Source: Actinocorallia herbida (lineage in GTDB: Bacteria; Actinomycetota; Actinomycetes; Streptosporangiales; Streptosporangiaceae). From it: 64,000 bases of DNA. The number at the start of each line of letters is the position of its first letter. Position 1 is the first letter of the stretch. Location of the stretch: NCBI RefSeq assembly GCF_003751225.1, contig NZ_RJKE01000001.1, forward strand, positions 5,022,001-5,086,000, given 5' to 3'. Shown one piece after another: positions 32,798 through 42,451 of this stretch. The notes beneath the pieces were generated by a model, which was given only the letters and a program-made list of their open reading frames with translations, searched no databases and was not told the DNA's origin. The position numbers and the translations under genes were made by a program.

Positions 32798-32962
32798 GCC
32801 GTTCGGCGTTGTTGTCGATGTGGGTCGTGTCCGCGGTGGTGGTGCGCGGGTTTCTGAAGCGGTGAGCGCGCCAGCCCTGGCGAGGGCGGCGCGCTCGTTG
32901 GTGGTGCTGTTCTGCTTGGTTCGGTCGGCTCCTGGCCCGGGGTTCAGGCTGGGAGCGGTTGG

Positions 32963-35900
32963 TCAGGTGGTGATGTCGTAGTAGCGGGTGAAGAAGGTCT
33001 TGAGTTCTTCGAGGTAGGGGGTGAGGGTGGGGAAGTTGGCGCGGACGGCGGTATCGAGGGCGGCGGTGAGTGCGGTGCGGGTGCCGGTGTCGGCGCCGAG
33101 GTAGGGCTTGAGGCGTTCGGCGAGGTCGTTGTGGCTGTTCATGCCGAGGGCGAGCATGGCCTTGGTGAGGCTGGCCGGGGCGTTGGAGGAGACGGGCGGC
33201 AGGACGCGGCTGACGAAGGTGACGCGGTGCAGGATGCGCCAGCAGGGGGGTTTCTGGGCGGTCTGGCGGGTGGCCTGGAGGGCGCGGGCGTTGGCGGAGG
33301 TGTCGGTGCGCAGCCAGTCGGGGTCGACGACCTTGCCGTAGAAGTCCTCGAAGTTGTCCTTGCTGGTGTCGAGGTAGAAGGTCATGAACCGGTAGGCGTC
33401 GACGCGTCCCGGGGTGAGGACCGGCTTGTTGTTCGCGTCGAACTGCGGGACGCCGTTGACGGTCTTCTGCAGGTCGCTCTCGGGGGCGCAGGAGACGTCG
33501 AGGCTGAAGGAGCGGGTGGCGTCCTTGGACTTGCTGCGGGTGACGCTGTATCCGCCGCCCAGGCTGACCTCCCAGCCGGCCTTGAAGCCGAACGCCCAGG
33601 CGCTGCTGCCGTACATGCCGCCGGCGGTGAGGCTGCCGTTGACGCTGTAGGAGCCGCCGGTGGTCTCGGTGACCTGGTCGACGGTCCCGGTGGTCTCGGC
33701 GAAGAACCCTCCGGCGGCGGTCCACACGTAGGTGTTGGCGAGGTTGCGGCGTGCGGCCGCGCTGTTGGCGCGGCGCCCGGCCTCCCGGTTGCGGTCGCCG
33801 GCGTCCGGCGCGCCGCCGGGGCCGCCCGTCATCGAGGCGCGCACCCGGTCGGCCTGGGCCTGGACGGGGTCGGGGACGCCGGTCTCGGTGGAGACGGAGT
33901 CGTAGTAGCCCTGGAGCTGCTGCTGCTCCCGCTCGATCCGCCGCTTGAGCTGGTAGGCCTCGCGGACGCGCAGGTAGCTGTACTCGCCTCCGTCGCCGGC
34001 GGTGGGGAAGCTCGGGTCGCGGAAGGCGTCGGCGGTCCCGTCGGCCTTGGGCGCGCCGAAGCCGATGAGGCCGTCGAGGGTTCCCTGCTTGGTGTAGCGG
34101 GGGTTGATGGGGAAGGGGATGAGGTTCCAGTCGCGGGGGATGTCGGGGCTGGGGAGCATCCGGTAGGCGACGAGGGCCTGGTTGTGCTCCAGCCGCAGCG
34201 CGTACACGTCGGCGGTGTCGGACTGGACGACGGCGAACCCGGTGTTGGCGGGCACCCACCGGCGTCCGGCGGCGGCGTTGACCTGCTTGGCCGTCTCGGC
34301 GGGCTCGTAGTTCCCGGCGAGGGACACCTTGCTGCTGCGGGTGGTGTCGGTGCCCTGCGTCACCGAGACGCCGTTGCTCCAGCCGTTGGAGAAGCCGAGC
34401 TCCGCGGTGACCTCGTGGTCGATCTGCCAGGAGACGACCGGTGTGGCGACGCCGACGATCGGGATCGGCGGCACCATCTTGATCATGTACTCGTCGCCGG
34501 CGACGGAGGTGGTGAACTTGGCCTTGGCGGACATGTCCACGCTGGTCTCGTGGTCGGAGGACAGGGTGTTGGAGACGCTGTCGGCCTGCACGAACTCGAC
34601 CGAGGTGCTCTCACCGTACTGGGTGGGGTCGTCGGACCCGTCGTGGATGAGGTTCTCCGACGGGACCGGAGGCGCGCCCTCGATGTAGCCGACGAGCTGC
34701 GGGTCGAACTGGGCCTGCCCGACCCAGGTGGTGGTCAGGTCGCCGACCTTGTAGCCGGTGTGCAGGTGCCAGGCGCCACCGCGCACGTAGGTGTAGGAAC
34801 GCTTCATCACCCCGGTCACGCCGCCGTGCGGGAGCCGCTGGACGTCGGCGTACTCGGTCGCGGCCGGGACCGCGGAGACCAGGGAGTTGAACCGGGTCGC
34901 GATCCCGGTGAGCGCCGAGCGGACCTCCGCGATGTCCTGGGAGATCGGCGCGGTGCACAGCACCGGCGTGGGCGGGGGCGTCGACGGGGTGAGGTCGTTG
35001 CCGATCAGCCCGTCGTCGCGGACCAGCGCGCCGGCCGTGGTCGAGGCGCCGTCGAAGGGGTAGTAGGCGATGAGGTCCTCGCGCCTGCCGCGGAGCCGGC
35101 CGAAGAGGTTGTCGAGCACCTGCTCCTGGGTCCGCGCCGTGCGCCACACCCTGAGTTCGTCCATCTCTCCGGTGAAGGGCTCGGCAGCTGTGCCGTCGGT
35201 CTTCTTGAACGCGCCGACCGTGAACTGGTCGGCGCCGCGCCCGGCGGCGGCGAACGGGTCCCCGGGGGCGGTGAGGACGGCGGCCGACGGGGTGCCGTTC
35301 TGGTAGAAGGTGAAGGTGCTGGCCGCCGGGTCGGGGGTGCGGGTGCGGGTCGCGCCCCACAGCCGTCCGGGGTAGGTGTCGCAGGCGTCCGCGGTGGTGC
35401 CGCCCTCGGTCTCCGGGAACGTCCACCACGCGAGGAGGCCGTCGGCCTTGGCGGTGATGGCGGCGCCGATCTGCTTGGCCTCCCGGGCGGTGTTCCAGAT
35501 CCGCGCCTCCGACAGCACTCCCCTGAGCCCGAACTCGGCGGCCCCGACGAGCCGGCGGCCCAGCTCTGCGTTCGCGTCATTGCCGACGGGCTTGGTCCCG
35601 GTGTAGTCGTGGGCGTTCGCGGCCACGCCGTTGATGTAGAAGCGGATCTCGGTGATGCCCGAACGCCCGTCGTTGGGCCGGTTCTCGTTGGTGCGGCGGG
35701 TGACGGCGACCTTGGTGAACGCGCCGGCGGTGATCTTGGTGCCGGACAGGAACGTCCTGGTCTCGGCCTTGCTTCCCGATCCGGTCTCGAAGGCGAAGCC
35801 GATCTGGCCGTCGTTGTTGACGTAGAGGGAGTACGGCACGCTCCCGGGCTTGCCGGAGCCGAAGGTCCCCTTGCCGACCAGGCCCTGGACGGGGCCGATG

Positions 35901-38900
35901 TCGTCGACGCGGATGTTCGCCTCGATGGTCAGGTCGTCGACCAGGTCGAGGCCGTCGGCGCCGCCGCAGTCGATGTAGGAGGCGCCGTCCAGCCTCATCG
36001 CCCACGCCTGCTGGAAGGTCAGCGCGAGGTGGGACCAGTCGCCGGCGGTGAAGGCGTCCACGCTGCGCACGTACTGGTCGCCCACGGACCCGATGAGCCG
36101 GTAGCCGGTCAGCCCGGACGTGGCCAGGACCCGGCCGGCGGCGAGCCTCCCGTCGTTGCCGTTCCCGGTACGGTCGGCCGCCGACAGGTTCGCGAAGTTC
36201 CAGTAGGCGGTGAGGCCGGGCTCCCGGCCGCTCGCCCGGCGGCGGCGGTAGGCGTCGATCTCCGTCTGGGTCCTCGCCCGGTTCCAGACGCGGACCTCGT
36301 CCAGTTCGCCCTGCATCGCCGAGCCGAAGGCGTTCGCTCCCAGGTAGATCACGCCGGTGCCGGAGTATCCCGTGGCCGGGGTGTCCTCGGCGACCTTGAC
36401 GCCGTCGCGGTAGATGAAGCGCTTGTTGGTGCCGGCCTCCTGGACGACCGCCCAGTGGTGCCAGTCCTGGTCGGTGTAGGCGGCGGAGGTGAGGAGGTAT
36501 CCGCTCGTGGAGTCGCCGACGGTGAACCGGTTGGCGGAGGTGAGGCCGACGACGAAGGAGGACGTGGAGTTCTCGGTGCCGTGGCCGAACGCGTGGTTGG
36601 TGCGGGAGACCGCGGTCGGCCTCATCCAGAACTCGATGGTGAATCCGGTGCCCAGGGCGAAGGCGGTCGCGCACTTCACCGCGTCCCCGGTCGTTCCGTT
36701 GAACGACAGCGCGCTGCTGACCGGGGTGCCCTCCAGCCCCAGCCCGTAGCCGGAGGAGGGGCCGTTGGCGTGCAGGATCCTGGACCGGCCGGTCGTGGCG
36801 GTCGGCCTGGCCCACGCCTCGATCGTCAGGTCGCCGTCGGCGGCGGCCTTGGGCAGGGAGGCGGCGGGCAGCGCGAGGGACTGGCCGCCGGTGAAGGCCA
36901 GCGACCGGCCCGGGGAGGCGCCGCGCCACCGCGGGGTGAGCGCGGGCGCGGCGTCGGCGGCGACGCCGTCGGGCACGGCGGCCACCGCCTTGCCTGCGGA
37001 CGCGCCGACGATCTTCGAGCCGCTCGACAGCGACACCCCGGGGACGGTGCAGGTGGCGAGGGCGAAGTCGTAGGCGAGCGTGCGGATCTCGCTGCCGGCC
37101 GCGACGTCGAGGGAGCCGACGGACACCGTGAACGTGGTGGCGCCCGAGGCCGCGGCGGCGGACACGGTGCGGGCGCGGTCGCCGATCCGCACCGCGGTCC
37201 CGGCGGCCAGCGGCCCGGCCAGCGGCGCGGCCAGCGTGACCGTGCGGTCCGCGACCGACTTCACCGCGCCGATCACCGTCCCCGCGGGCAGGTCCCCGCT
37301 GAGGACGGCGGCCGCCAGGTCGGCGCGTCGCGGCACGCCGGGGAAGGTCTCGGAGACGGTGCCGCGCGCCACGACGATCTTGCAGGTGTCGGAGGTGGCT
37401 CCGGCCGACACCGTGACCTTGATGTCGGCGGTGTTCACCGCGGGATCCCGGCCCGCCAGTTCCAGGGTGCCGTCGGTCAGGGTGATGCGCTTGCCCGCGC
37501 GGGAGACCGAGGTGGCGTAGTAGGCGGAGAAGAACTGGCCGTCTCCGCCGCGGAAGTACAGGGCGACGTCGCCGTTGGCGCTGTCGAGCAGCGACGGGGT
37601 CTCCGCGGTCCAGGCGAACGTCAGCAGCGCGCCGAAGGTGCTCAGCCCGCTGCGGTCGCTGGAGACGACGGGCATGGGCAGGACCGGCTCGGTGTCGCCG
37701 AGCATGCCGCCCGACAGCGTCGACAGGTTGTTCTGCGCGGCGGTCAACGCCGCCTGGTTCGTGGTGGCCCGCTGCTGGGCGGCCCGCATGTTCGCCACGC
37801 TCGGCTCGACGACGGCCAGCTCCGCCCGGAGCAGGCGCTCGCGCTCACGGGTCCACCAGTCGGCATAGATGCAGAACTGGTTGTACGCGACCAGGTACAG
37901 ATAGCCCTGGTGGGGGAGTCCGTACATGGCCCTGACGTCGTAGAGTCCGAAGTAGATCTCGGCGAGGCGTTGGGCCATCGCCGGCTCCTGGTCGGCCAGG
38001 GCCCGGTCGGCGTCCAGCGCGATCTGGGCGGAGGCCACCGCGTCCTGCGCGGCGCTGATCCGCTCCAGCCCCGACGTCGGGTCCGGCAGGCCGATCGGGG
38101 CGAGGTCGATCGTGTCCGGCACGGCAGACAGCCGCCCGTCGGTGCCCACGGCGAAGTCGACGGTCGACACGTACGAGCGGGCCGCGTCCCCGCCCGCGGG
38201 GGCCGGCCCGGAGGTGGCGAAGGCCAGCAGCACCCGCGCCTGCCTCTTCTCCTGGGTGGGCGCGCCGCCGTAGCCGGTGACCATGGGCTCCTGCTGGTGG
38301 TACAGGAGCGCGGACAGGCCGGTCACGACGGTCCTGCCCTTGATCGCGAACGTGTCGCGCGCCAGGCCGGGGCCGTCACCGACCGGGGCGTCCGAGGTCA
38401 CCCACACCGGGTCGGAGCCCAGGTGCGACGCGGTCCGCAGGTTGGCCGTCTGGTCGGCCAGGGAGGTTCCGGCGCCCTCGTCGAACCGGTAGTAGGCGAC
38501 CAGGCCGCTCTCGATGCCGGTCAGGCGGCGGCCCCGGTCGGCGAGGTCGGTCGGGGTGCGGGCCGTGCTCCAGATCCGCACCTCGTCGATGTCTCCGCTG
38601 AATCCCTGGGCCTGGGCGCCGGCGGTGTCCAGGCGGGCGGCCAGCACCAGCCTCCCGCCCGGCTTGGGCACCGCGGCCCGCGCGAGGGAGCCCTGGGAGG
38701 CGCCGTTGAGGAACAGCTCCAGCTTCGTGCCGTCGAAGACCGCCGCCACATGGCTGAAGACGTCCTTGGCCACGACCGCCGTGCCGGTCAGCGACCAGGT
38801 CTGCCCGTCCTGGGCCGCCTTCAGCTTGCCCTGGGCATCCAGGGACAGCTGGAAGCCGTCTGTGTCCCGCTCCTTTTCACTTGCGAGGATCACGCCGCCG

Positions 38901-39994
38901 TACGCGGCCGGCCGCACCCACGCCTCGACGGTGTACCGCCCGGTGTCCGCGAGCGCCTTGGCCGGCGCGCCGATCAGCACGCGGGAGGAGCCGGCGAACC
39001 GCAGTGCGGTGCTCGCCCGGTCGGTGGCTGCGACGACCGGGACCATGGGCCGCTGGGTGTTGGGGTCGATGCCCTGCTCCCGCTCCAGCACCGATCCGGC
39101 GAACCGCGGGTCCGGGCTGGTGTAGAGCTGGGTGCCGACCAGATCGAACAGGCCGTCGGAGGTCCGGTCCAGGTTGAACGACTCGATCCGCCCGGTCGCC
39201 GCGTTGTGCGCGAAGAGCTGCCAGCGCGACGCGCCGGACACGATCGTGGGCAGGATGAGGGCGCAGAACGCGCCCTTGGCCAGCTTCGGCGCGAACGACA
39301 GGCGCAGCGTCGGCTCGAAGAACTGCTCGCCGTGCATGTCCCGGGTACCGAGCGTGTCGCCGCCGGACGCGGGGACGGTCTTGTCGCGGCTGCGCTGGTA
39401 CCGCACCTCGACGACGGGCTTCAGCTCCGACCCGACCAGCACGTACCGGTCGACCAGCAGCGACGCGTCGACCGCCGGAGACTTCGCGCCGCCCGGCAGT
39501 TCCAGGTCCGCCCGCCCCGCGTCCCCCGACAGGCCGCCGCCCCGCACGCGGTACACGGCGTCGGCGTGGCCGTCGGCGATCGACTGCCGGAACACCAGGA
39601 GGTACCGGCCGTCGGACACGACCTGGATCGGCACGTCCGCGGTCAGGCGGGCCGTCGTCGACAGGAACGGGTCCGCGTCGCCCGGCAGCAGCAGCTCCGG
39701 CCGCGTCTCCGCCCGGCTGCGCTTGCGGACCACCGGCATCGTCCGCACCTCGGTGACCCGCGGGTCGCAGTCCGCGATCTCCGCGGGGAACGGCAGCGGC
39801 ACCGGGTCGTCGTTCCAGTAGGCGACGTCCAGCGCCCCCCGCTCCTCGCTCCCCAGGTCCAGGTTCAGGACGCTGTAGTAGATCCTGCGGTCGGCGTCCA
39901 TCGCGAACGCCACCGCCGTCCCGTCATGCCGCACCATCGTGGTGGAAATGTACTTTTTGCCCCGGTAGGACCGGACAAGCTCTTTCTCGGACAA
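32963..39994 (-). CDS. Giant LamG-domain protein with nested LamG domains (2343 aa)
   Basis: The product has no signal peptide (MSEKELVRSYRGKKYIST). Residues 1-330 are an all-beta region with no known motif. A complete LamG/concanavalin-like domain lies at about 337-520 (YTVEAWVRP, GDIDEVRIWSTART, LVAYYRFDEG). A helical stretch covers about 640-770. From 1029 to 1645 there are three LamG domains, but one is split: its parts at about 1029-1091, 1291-1329 and 1556-1645 are separated by two complete LamG domains (1092-1290 and 1330-1555). The last 650 residues have Ser/Thr-rich alternating segments and glycine-rich strands, then a helical end. It stands alone on its strand. LamG folds bind glycans or proteins; the role is unknown. 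Possibly a surface or toxin-like protein exported by a non-classical route. Confidence 0.85.
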   Translation of the reverse strand: MSEKELVRSYRGKKYISTTMVRHDGTAVAFAMDADRRIYYSVLNLDLGSEERGALDVAYWNDDPVPLPFPAEIADCDPRVTEVRTMPVVRKRSRAETRPELLLPGDADPFLSTTARLTADVPIQVVSDGRYLLVFRQSIADGHADAVYRVRGGGLSGDAGRADLELPGGAKSPAVDASLLVDRYVLVGSELKPVVEVRYQRSRDKTVPASGGDTLGTRDMHGEQFFEPTLRLSFAPKLAKGAFCALILPTIVSGASRWQLFAHNAATGRIESFNLDRTSDGLFDLVGTQLYTSPDPRFAGSVLEREQGIDPNTQRPMVPVVAATDRASTALRFAGSSRVLIGAPAKALADTGRYTVEAWVRPAAYGGVILASEKERDTDGFQLSLDAQGKLKAAQDGQTWSLTGTAVVAKDVFSHVAAVFDGTKLELFLNGASQGSLARAAVPKPGGRLVLAARLDTAGAQAQGFSGDIDEVRIWSTARTPTDLADRGRRLTGIESGLVAYYRFDEGAGTSLADQTANLRTASHLGSDPVWVTSDAPVGDGPGLARDTFAIKGRTVVTGLSALLYHQQEPMVTGYGGAPTQEKRQARVLLAFATSGPAPAGGDAARSYVSTVDFAVGTDGRLSAVPDTIDLAPIGLPDPTSGLERISAAQDAVASAQIALDADRALADQEPAMAQRLAEIYFGLYDVRAMYGLPHQGYLYLVAYNQFCIYADWWTRERERLLRAELAVVEPSVANMRAAQQRATTNQAALTAAQNNLSTLSGGMLGDTEPVLPMPVVSSDRSGLSTFGALLTFAWTAETPSLLDSANGDVALYFRGGDGQFFSAYYATSVSRAGKRITLTDGTLELAGRDPAVNTADIKVTVSAGATSDTCKIVVARGTVSETFPGVPRRADLAAAVLSGDLPAGTVIGAVKSVADRTVTLAAPLAGPLAAGTAVRIGDRARTVSAAAASGATTFTVSVGSLDVAAGSEIRTLAYDFALATCTVPGVSLSSGSKIVGASAGKAVAAVPDGVAADAAPALTPRWRGASPGRSLAFTGGQSLALPAASLPKAAADGDLTIEAWARPTATTGRSRILHANGPSSGYGLGLEGTPVSSALSFNGTTGDAVKCATAFALGTGFTIEFWMRPTAVSRTNHAFGHGTENSTSSFVVGLTSANRFTVGDSTSGYLLTSAAYTDQDWHHWAVVQEAGTNKRFIYRDGVKVAEDTPATGYSGTGVIYLGANAFGSAMQGELDEVRVWNRARTQTEIDAYRRRRASGREPGLTAYWNFANLSAADRTGNGNDGRLAAGRVLATSGLTGYRLIGSVGDQYVRSVDAFTAGDWSHLALTFQQAWAMRLDGASYIDCGGADGLDLVDDLTIEANIRVDDIGPVQGLVGKGTFGSGKPGSVPYSLYVNNDGQIGFAFETGSGSKAETRTFLSGTKITAGAFTKVAVTRRTNENRPNDGRSGITEIRFYINGVAANAHDYTGTKPVGNDANAELGRRLVGAAEFGLRGVLSEARIWNTAREAKQIGAAITAKADGLLAWWTFPETEGGTTADACDTYPGRLWGATRTRTPDPAASTFTFYQNGTPSAAVLTAPGDPFAAAGRGADQFTVGAFKKTDGTAAEPFTGEMDELRVWRTARTQEQVLDNLFGRLRGRREDLIAYYPFDGASTTAGALVRDDGLIGNDLTPSTPPPTPVLCTAPISQDIAEVRSALTGIATRFNSLVSAVPAATEYADVQRLPHGGVTGVMKRSYTYVRGGAWHLHTGYKVGDLTTTWVGQAQFDPQLVGYIEGAPPVPSENLIHDGSDDPTQYGESTSVEFVQADSVSNTLSSDHETSVDMSAKAKFTTSVAGDEYMIKMVPPIPIVGVATPVVSWQIDHEVTAELGFSNGWSNGVSVTQGTDTTRSSKVSLAGNYEPAETAKQVNAAAGRRWVPANTGFAVVQSDTADVYALRLEHNQALVAYRMLPSPDIPRDWNLIPFPINPRYTKQGTLDGLIGFGAPKADGTADAFRDPSFPTAGDGGEYSYLRVREAYQLKRRIEREQQQLQGYYDSVSTETGVPDPVQAQADRVRASMTGGPGGAPDAGDRNREAGRRANSAAARRNLANTYVWTAAGGFFAETTGTVDQVTETTGGSYSVNGSLTAGGMYGSSAWAFGFKAGWEVSLGGGYSVTRSKSKDATRSFSLDVSCAPESDLQKTVNGVPQFDANNKPVLTPGRVDAYRFMTFYLDTSKDNFEDFYGKVVDPDWLRTDTSANARALQATRQTAQKPPCWRILHRVTFVSRVLPPVSSNAPASLTKAMLALGMNSHNDLAERLKPYLGADTGTRTALTAALDTAVRANFPTLTPYLEELKTFFTRYYDITT

Positions 39995-41063
39995 CGGCTC
40001 CCTTTCTCTTCATCGTGCCGTTCCGCAGATTCACACACGCGAAGATCCACCCGGGCAAGAAAAGGATTGGACACCGTCCAACCGAAATCACCGAGCGGGC
40101 GACGACCAATCTCGCACGTGATCTTCCGAAGATCACTTTCGGTGAGAAGCCGACGCAGCCCGCTGCGCCGATTCAGCGGCCCTGACGCCGATGGCCCGGG
40201 TCAAGCGCATGTCTCGTCGATGAATGGAGCCCGATATTTGGCAGGCCAAGCAGTCCTGCTGCATCTGGTCCGATGGCTGGTCGGCGGCAAGGGAAGCCGA
40301 AAGTCATTGAATAGAGGAGTCGGGTTGTCCTCCAAATGCAAGGAGCGTCCTTCCTAGCTGATGAAATCGCCAGTTCATGCAGCCTTTGCCCGAGTTGCCG
40401 TCACGGATACATGCGGCTAGCTCCAAGGTATGGGAGGCCTTGCCGCGACGGGTAGTTGAAGACCTCGAGGCCGATTCACTTGCGGAGCCTCGCGATCGGG
40501 CGATTTGTGGCAAAAGCGCAGAATGAATGTCCACTGCGGCCTGCATTGCAGCATTCGATAACAATATTTCTATTGATCCTATTTGTCTGGTTGGCGTGTT
40601 TTGGCTCGTCGCGATGAACTCGATCGGCGATAGGTGCATCTCGCCCGTCGTCCGGCCGCTCCCGGGCCTGGTGGCCGTAGCGCCGGCGACGGATTTAAGC
40701 GGGGGGTGCGCACTGTCATGTCAGTTGCGGTCTGGGGCGGGGGATTCGGTCGTGTCGTCGGCGGCCTTGGTCATGGTGTTGGAGATTGCCCTTTTCGTCC
40801 GGCGGAGCCGCGTGAGCTGTTCTGCAGGGAGACGTGGAGGGCGGTCGCACGGGCGTGTGGTCCGGCTGGGGGGAAGGCGAAGGGGAACTGCGGCGGTGGC
40901 GCTGCCAGATGAGGGCGTTGCCGCTCAGTCTCAAGATCGATATCGGCGCTGCTCATCGTCGACTTCGTCCCCGCCAACGGCGACCGGCCCAGGCCCCAAC
41001 GTGGTCGTGCCTTCCGGAGCGGCCGCGTTGGTGATCACGGCTGGGTGATAGTCGAGTTCGGTG
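39995..41063. other. Gene-free stretch with lowered GC
   Basis: About 1.07 kb upstream of the giant gene has no convincing coding frame. Within it, 40360-40620 drops to roughly half GC, against more than 70 percent around it, and contains runs such as CAATATTTCTATTGATCC. Open frames here lack the third-position GC bias of the window. It probably holds the promoter of the giant gene plus foreign or decayed DNA. Confidence 0.55.
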
Positions 41064-41231
41064 CCCTCGGCGCCGGATGTACTCCGACAGTGGCATGCCC
41101 GCGAGCGCGGAGAACATCCGGCGCAGGTGGTGTTCCGAGGTGGCCGCGATGCGTGCCGGCTCCTCCGTCTCGACGGCCTGGTCGAGATGGCCCTCGATGT
41201 GCTCCATGGCCTGGTTCAGCCGCTCCAGCAC
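41064..41231 (-). pseudogene. Truncated AraC-family regulator (N-terminal fragment)
   Basis: The minus strand reads MLERLNQAMEHIEGHLDQAV, then ARIAATSEHHLRRMFSALAG and MPLSEYIRRR, the start and first helix-turn-helix of an AraC regulator with effector-binding C-terminus. After about 56 codons homology stops, and no second HTH or ligand domain follows in any frame. The remnant borders the low-GC stretch and lies just downstream of the PhyH gene on the same strand. Confidence 0.7.
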
Positions 41232-41279
41232 GCCGGTCTCCTTCCGCCTGACGACCGCCGTGCCGGGCGGCGTCCACGG

Positions 41280-42092
41280 CTACCCGGCGCTGCGGTCGGC
41301 GCCGTCCCCGTCCGGGCCGGGCGTTTCCCGTCCCAGTCCCCGGCGGATCGCGATCTCCACGGGAGAGTACGCGCCGTCGGCCCGCTCCAGTTCGTACGGT
41401 GCGGCCGGCATCAGCGGCGGCTGGGCCATGAAGCGCGGCCGCGTCCCGTGGTGCGGCTGCGCGGCGTGCACGAGGAACGGATGGCACAGGAAGACGTCGC
41501 CCGGGGATCCGGTGGCGAGGGCGACCGGCCGGTGGTCGGACGCCGCCACCAGGTCGGGCGCGAGGGCCAGTCCGCTCGCCCCGTCCTCTCCGTACTTCTC
41601 CAGCACCTTCGGCACGTCGAGGTGCGAGCCGACCCGGATCCGGGTCGGGGCGTCCCGTTCACCGACCTCGCTGAACAGGAACAGCATCAGCAGCGCCCGG
41701 CCCTGGGAGCGCAGATTCGTGAAGTACCAGCTCTCGCCCTCCGGCAGATAGCTCCCCTCGATGTGCCAGCCCGCGTCGTCCGGTTCCTCCGCGTGCGGGA
41801 AGCGCAACGGGAACGTGCCCAGTGAGTAGCGCGGCTCCCACCGTCCCGCGCCGACGAGAAGGTCGTAGGCGCGATGCAGGGACGGGGAGTTGGGCGCGGC
41901 GGCGAACGGCCCCTGCGCCATGCCGGGCACCCAGTGCACGGGCTGCGTCCACGTCGCCGGATCGTCCGGGTCGCAGCCCGTCTCCCGCCACAGCAGCCGC
42001 GCGCAGTCCGCCGCCACCCGCGGCGCGACGGCGCCTTCCACCTTCACGAAGCCGTCGCGAAGAAAGCGGGATACCAAGGTCATGTCATCCAT
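41280..42092 (-). CDS. Phytanoyl-CoA dioxygenase-family (PhyH) Fe(II)/2OG oxygenase
   Basis: This 270-aa protein starts at ATG 42092 (MDDMTLVSRF) after GGATGGGGG. The double-stranded beta-helix enzyme would hydroxylate a small substrate with Fe(II) and 2-oxoglutarate. The proximal metal pair is H110 in GWHIEGSY, with Glu112 in place of the usual Asp. The distal His is about 209 in FLVHAAQPHHGTRPRF, with Arg near 218-220 for 2-oxoglutarate. The HxE variant is seen in some Fe/2OG enzymes such as clavaminate synthase, so activity is plausible. Isolated gene; substrate unknown. Confidence 0.82.
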   Translation of the reverse strand: MDDMTLVSRFLRDGFVKVEGAVAPRVAADCARLLWRETGCDPDDPATWTQPVHWVPGMAQGPFAAAPNSPSLHRAYDLLVGAGRWEPRYSLGTFPLRFPHAEEPDDAGWHIEGSYLPEGESWYFTNLRSQGRALLMLFLFSEVGERDAPTRIRVGSHLDVPKVLEKYGEDGASGLALAPDLVAASDHRPVALATGSPGDVFLCHPFLVHAAQPHHGTRPRFMAQPPLMPAAPYELERADGAYSPVEIAIRRGLGRETPGPDGDGADRSAG

Positions 42093-42244
42093 GCCCCCAT
42101 CCTGCGGCGAAACCCTCCCCATTACCCGACATCATCCGCACCACCTTTGCCGGGTGCTCGCCGAGCCCGTCCCCGCCCGGCGTTCGGACGGGCCGATCGT
42201 CTCAGCGGCTTCGTCGGCGGAGGCCCGCGTCCGGTTCGAAGTTT

Positions 42245-42364
42245 CGACGTCGCGCCGCCCGCGAGGTAGATCTCCGGAACCCGGCCGAGCTCGCCGTTGT
42301 CGGCCTCGGTGGAGGCCCACCAGTCGTTGGCGAGCGAGCCGAGGCGCAGGGTCTCGCCTGACAC
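42245..42364 (-). pseudogene. Short coding-like fragment (about 40 codons)
   Basis: From GTG 42364 the frame reads MSGETLRLGSLANDWWASTE and VPEIYLAGGATS with strong third-position GC bias, then turns to Arg/Pro-rich shadow sequence. It looks like the N-terminus of a lost gene, but could be a very small protein. No family recognised. It lies between the PhyH and serine-hydrolase genes. Confidence 0.3.
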
Positions 42365-42451
42365 CGATCGCCGATGCGCATCGGCGCTGGGGGCGGTCCC
42401 CGATGGGCGGGCCGCCCCGCGGCGGGGCGGGGCGGCCTTGACGGGCGGGCG

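Noticed and set aside
33131-40357. A 2408-codon open frame on the plus strand, antisense to the giant gene
   Set aside because: Its composition is Gly/Val/Arg/Ala-rich with no domain, as expected for the antisense of a high-GC gene. The minus-strand frame has recognisable LamG domains.
40304-40639. 111-codon minus-strand frame in the low-GC stretch
   Set aside because: No third-position bias, no ribosome-binding site and no recognisable domain. It may be chance in lower-GC DNA.
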